From positions 1-6,074 of the forward strand of contig CAUDHE010000117.1 of NCBI GenBank assembly GCA_958449275.1: DNA of 6,074 nt, read 5' to 3'. This document shows positions 5,490 through 6,074 of this stretch, piece by piece (the stretch's first letter is position 1; the number at the start of each line of letters is the position of its first letter). A program made the translations under genes and the position numbers. This stretch comes from an uncultured Alistipes sp. (GTDB lineage: Bacteria > Bacteroidota > Bacteroidia > Bacteroidales > Rikenellaceae). The notes beneath the pieces are model-generated. The model was given only the letters and a program-made list of their open reading frames with translations, had not been told where the DNA came from and did no database searches.

Positions 5490-5706
5490 GCGATCCGCCA
5501 ATAGGTGGCGCCTTCGTTGAACGAAACTTGGAGGTTTTGACAAACGGCGAAGTAGAAACAGCCTGATGGGTCGTGTATCCCACGTCCCTAATTGCGATAT
5601 ATTCATGCTTATTTGCGGGCGTGGGTGTTTTTACTTACATCGTTATGGTTCCTCCAAGACCTCGTTCAATGTAAGGATCCCATTGCTCGCTTTTATATTT
5701 TTTCGG
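5490..5706 (+). ncRNA. Candidate structured RNA B, rod-like with two competing hairpins
   Basis: No protein-like frame is present. Helices from outside in: GATCC (5492-5496) with GGATC (5675-5679); a 5' hairpin CGCC/GGCG (5496-5510); CGTTGAACGA (5515-5524) with TCGTTCAATG (5662-5671), one wobble; CTTGGAGG (5527-5534) with CCTCCAAG (5651-5658); AAGTAGAAACA (5550-5560) with TGTTTTTACTT (5626-5636), one wobble; CCCACGTCCC (5579-5588) with GGGCGTGGG (5617-5625), one bulge. The 3' end is U-rich (TTTTATATTTTTT, 5691-5703). An alternative hairpin uses GGG plus CGTG (5568-5575) against CACG plus CCC (5581-5588) and cannot coexist with the innermost helix. The RNA is related to RNA A by ordered sequence blocks. 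A rod of about 200 bases with an asymmetric internal bubble resembles 6S RNA, the RNA polymerase regulator, but I cannot confirm this. A retron RNA is a weaker alternative. Confidence 0.6.
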
Positions 5707-5738
5707 CGGGTCGCATGACTTAAAACGAAAAGTTATGT

Positions 5739-5746
5739 TACCTTTG
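5739..5746 (+). promoter_or_regulatory. -7 element of the third transcription unit
   Basis: TACCTTTG, followed by CACG, is a full match to TAnnTTTG. The -33 region is poor (ATGACTT about 20 bases upstream). Transcription would start near 5752 and run through the structured leader to the reading frame at 6029. Confidence 0.5.
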
Positions 5747-5752
5747 CACGAA

Positions 5753-5988
5753 AGAACGGTTCCGTAACCGTAACATATTATTCTGAAGGTTAGGACAAAC
5801 CTTTATGCCACTCACAAACTCGCGACTATTATAAAATTATAATAGGTTTAGGTATGGTGTAATTTTTGTCTGAAACCCTTGCTATGCCTGCGGCTACGAG
5901 CCGTGGGCGAGCATGGGCGTAAGGGCAGCTACCATACTGAGGCTCGCGAGGCTGGTGAGTGGGGCTGTACCTGCGCCCCTTTTATTTT
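5753..5988 (+). promoter_or_regulatory. Structured leader or ncRNA ending in a terminator
   Basis: Between the -7 element and the frame at 6029 lie several helices: ACGGTT/AACCGT (5756-5771), AAGGTT/AACCTT (5786-5803), CTATTATA/TATAATAG (5826-5845), CGGCT-ACG-AGCCG (5891-5903), and the terminator at 5915-5988. GCGAGC (5907-5912) can also pair with GCTCGC (5942-5947), crossing the terminator stem, so an alternative fold exists. A nine-codon frame at 5805-5834 (MPLTNSRLL), with AAGG and AGGA about 10-18 bases before its ATG, stops inside the third hairpin. This layout fits an attenuated leader or riboswitch, or an independent small RNA. I do not recognise a known aptamer. Confidence 0.4.
5915..5988 (+). 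terminator. Intrinsic terminator before the partial reading frame
   Basis: GGGCG (5915-5919), AGG (5922-5924) and CAGC (5926-5929) pair with GCTG (5964-5967), CCT (5970-5972) and CGCCC (5974-5978) in an interrupted stem. A simpler GGGGC/GCCCC stem (5961-5979) is also possible. TTTTATTTT follows at 5980-5988. It lies 40 bases before the ATG at 6029, where a conditional terminator would be expected. Confidence 0.6.
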
Positions 5989-6028
5989 CCGTTCGGGCGC
6001 ATCATATCCACTGCCAACCCCCGTAACG

Positions 6029-6074
6029 ATGCCCATAAACAGCAACAATCGCGAATTTTATAACGATATCGTCG
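6029..6074 (+). CDS. Start of a reading frame cut by the window edge
   Basis: ATG at 6029 opens a frame, MPINSNNREFYNDIV, that continues past the last base. Only 15 residues are visible, too few to name a family. It has no clear Shine-Dalgarno sequence, as is common in this phylum. It lies just downstream of the structured leader and terminator, which suggests those elements could control it. It could also be a chance frame. Confidence 0.4.
   Translation, partial: MPINSNNREFYNDIV

Noticed and set aside
5490..5706. RNase P, tmRNA or SRP RNA
   Set aside because: The conserved cores I would expect (GAGGAAAGTC for RNase P, a tRNA-like end for tmRNA, GGAAGCAGCC-type loop for SRP) are not present.
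5490..6074. Retron (msr-msd RNA plus reverse transcriptase)
   Set aside because: The paired ends and long hairpins are suggestive, but no reverse transcriptase is visible, the next frame is over 300 bases away, and a related copy (RNA A) has no such gene beside it.
1..6074. CRISPR array
   Set aside because: There is no set of near-identical short repeats with regular unique spacers; the 29-base periodicity at 3813-3880 is too degenerate and has no spacers.

Overview
The window looks like a chromosomal segment from a Bacteroidetes bacterium, probably order Bacteroidales. Several genes are preceded by the phylum's typical promoter (a -33 TTTG and a -7 TAnnTTTG about 18-20 bases apart), Shine-Dalgarno sequences are weak, and the protein families fit: an OmpH/Skp-like protein, an HU protein, a YiiX-like lipoprotein and a GH5 enzyme. 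No genus can be named from the sequence. Composition is split: about 60-2500 is visibly AT-rich, and about 2790-5360 is GC-rich.

Layout. The left AT-rich block starts with the tail of a GC-rich dispersed repeat (1-50). Next come a promoter, a candidate structured RNA (about 137-326), a broken gene for a secreted beta-domain/OmpH fusion (362-1307, one frameshift and one in-frame stop), a 346-base gap, and an orphan four-helix membrane protein (1654-2259). A tRNA-Ser(UGA) with two stacked terminators lies on the minus strand at 2523-2607. Divergent from it are an HU-family protein (2791-3051) and a lipoprotein cysteine hydrolase of the YiiX/YebB type (3163-3798). The hydrolase converges on a GH5 glycoside hydrolase with a Tat-type signal (3877-4971, minus). 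A degenerate 29-base repeat separates the two stop codons.

The right end (about 5080-6074) is nearly gene-free but highly structured. A hairpin-dense GC-rich element (5084-5361) ends in a second copy of the repeat at 1-50. It is followed by a promoter and a second structured RNA (about 5490-5706), then by another promoter and a terminator-bearing leader (about 5753-5988) that runs into a reading frame starting at 6029 and cut by the window edge.

The main discovery candidate is a module present twice, about 5.35 kb apart. It consists of a GC-rich palindromic repeat, a Bacteroidetes promoter, an RNA of about 190-215 bases opening with GCGATCCG and a small hairpin, a rod-like fold, and a U-rich 3' end. 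The two RNAs share short conserved blocks in the same order, while many of their helices are made of different bases. That is the pattern expected of a conserved RNA structure. I could not assign them to a known RNA family; a 6S-like RNA is one possibility.
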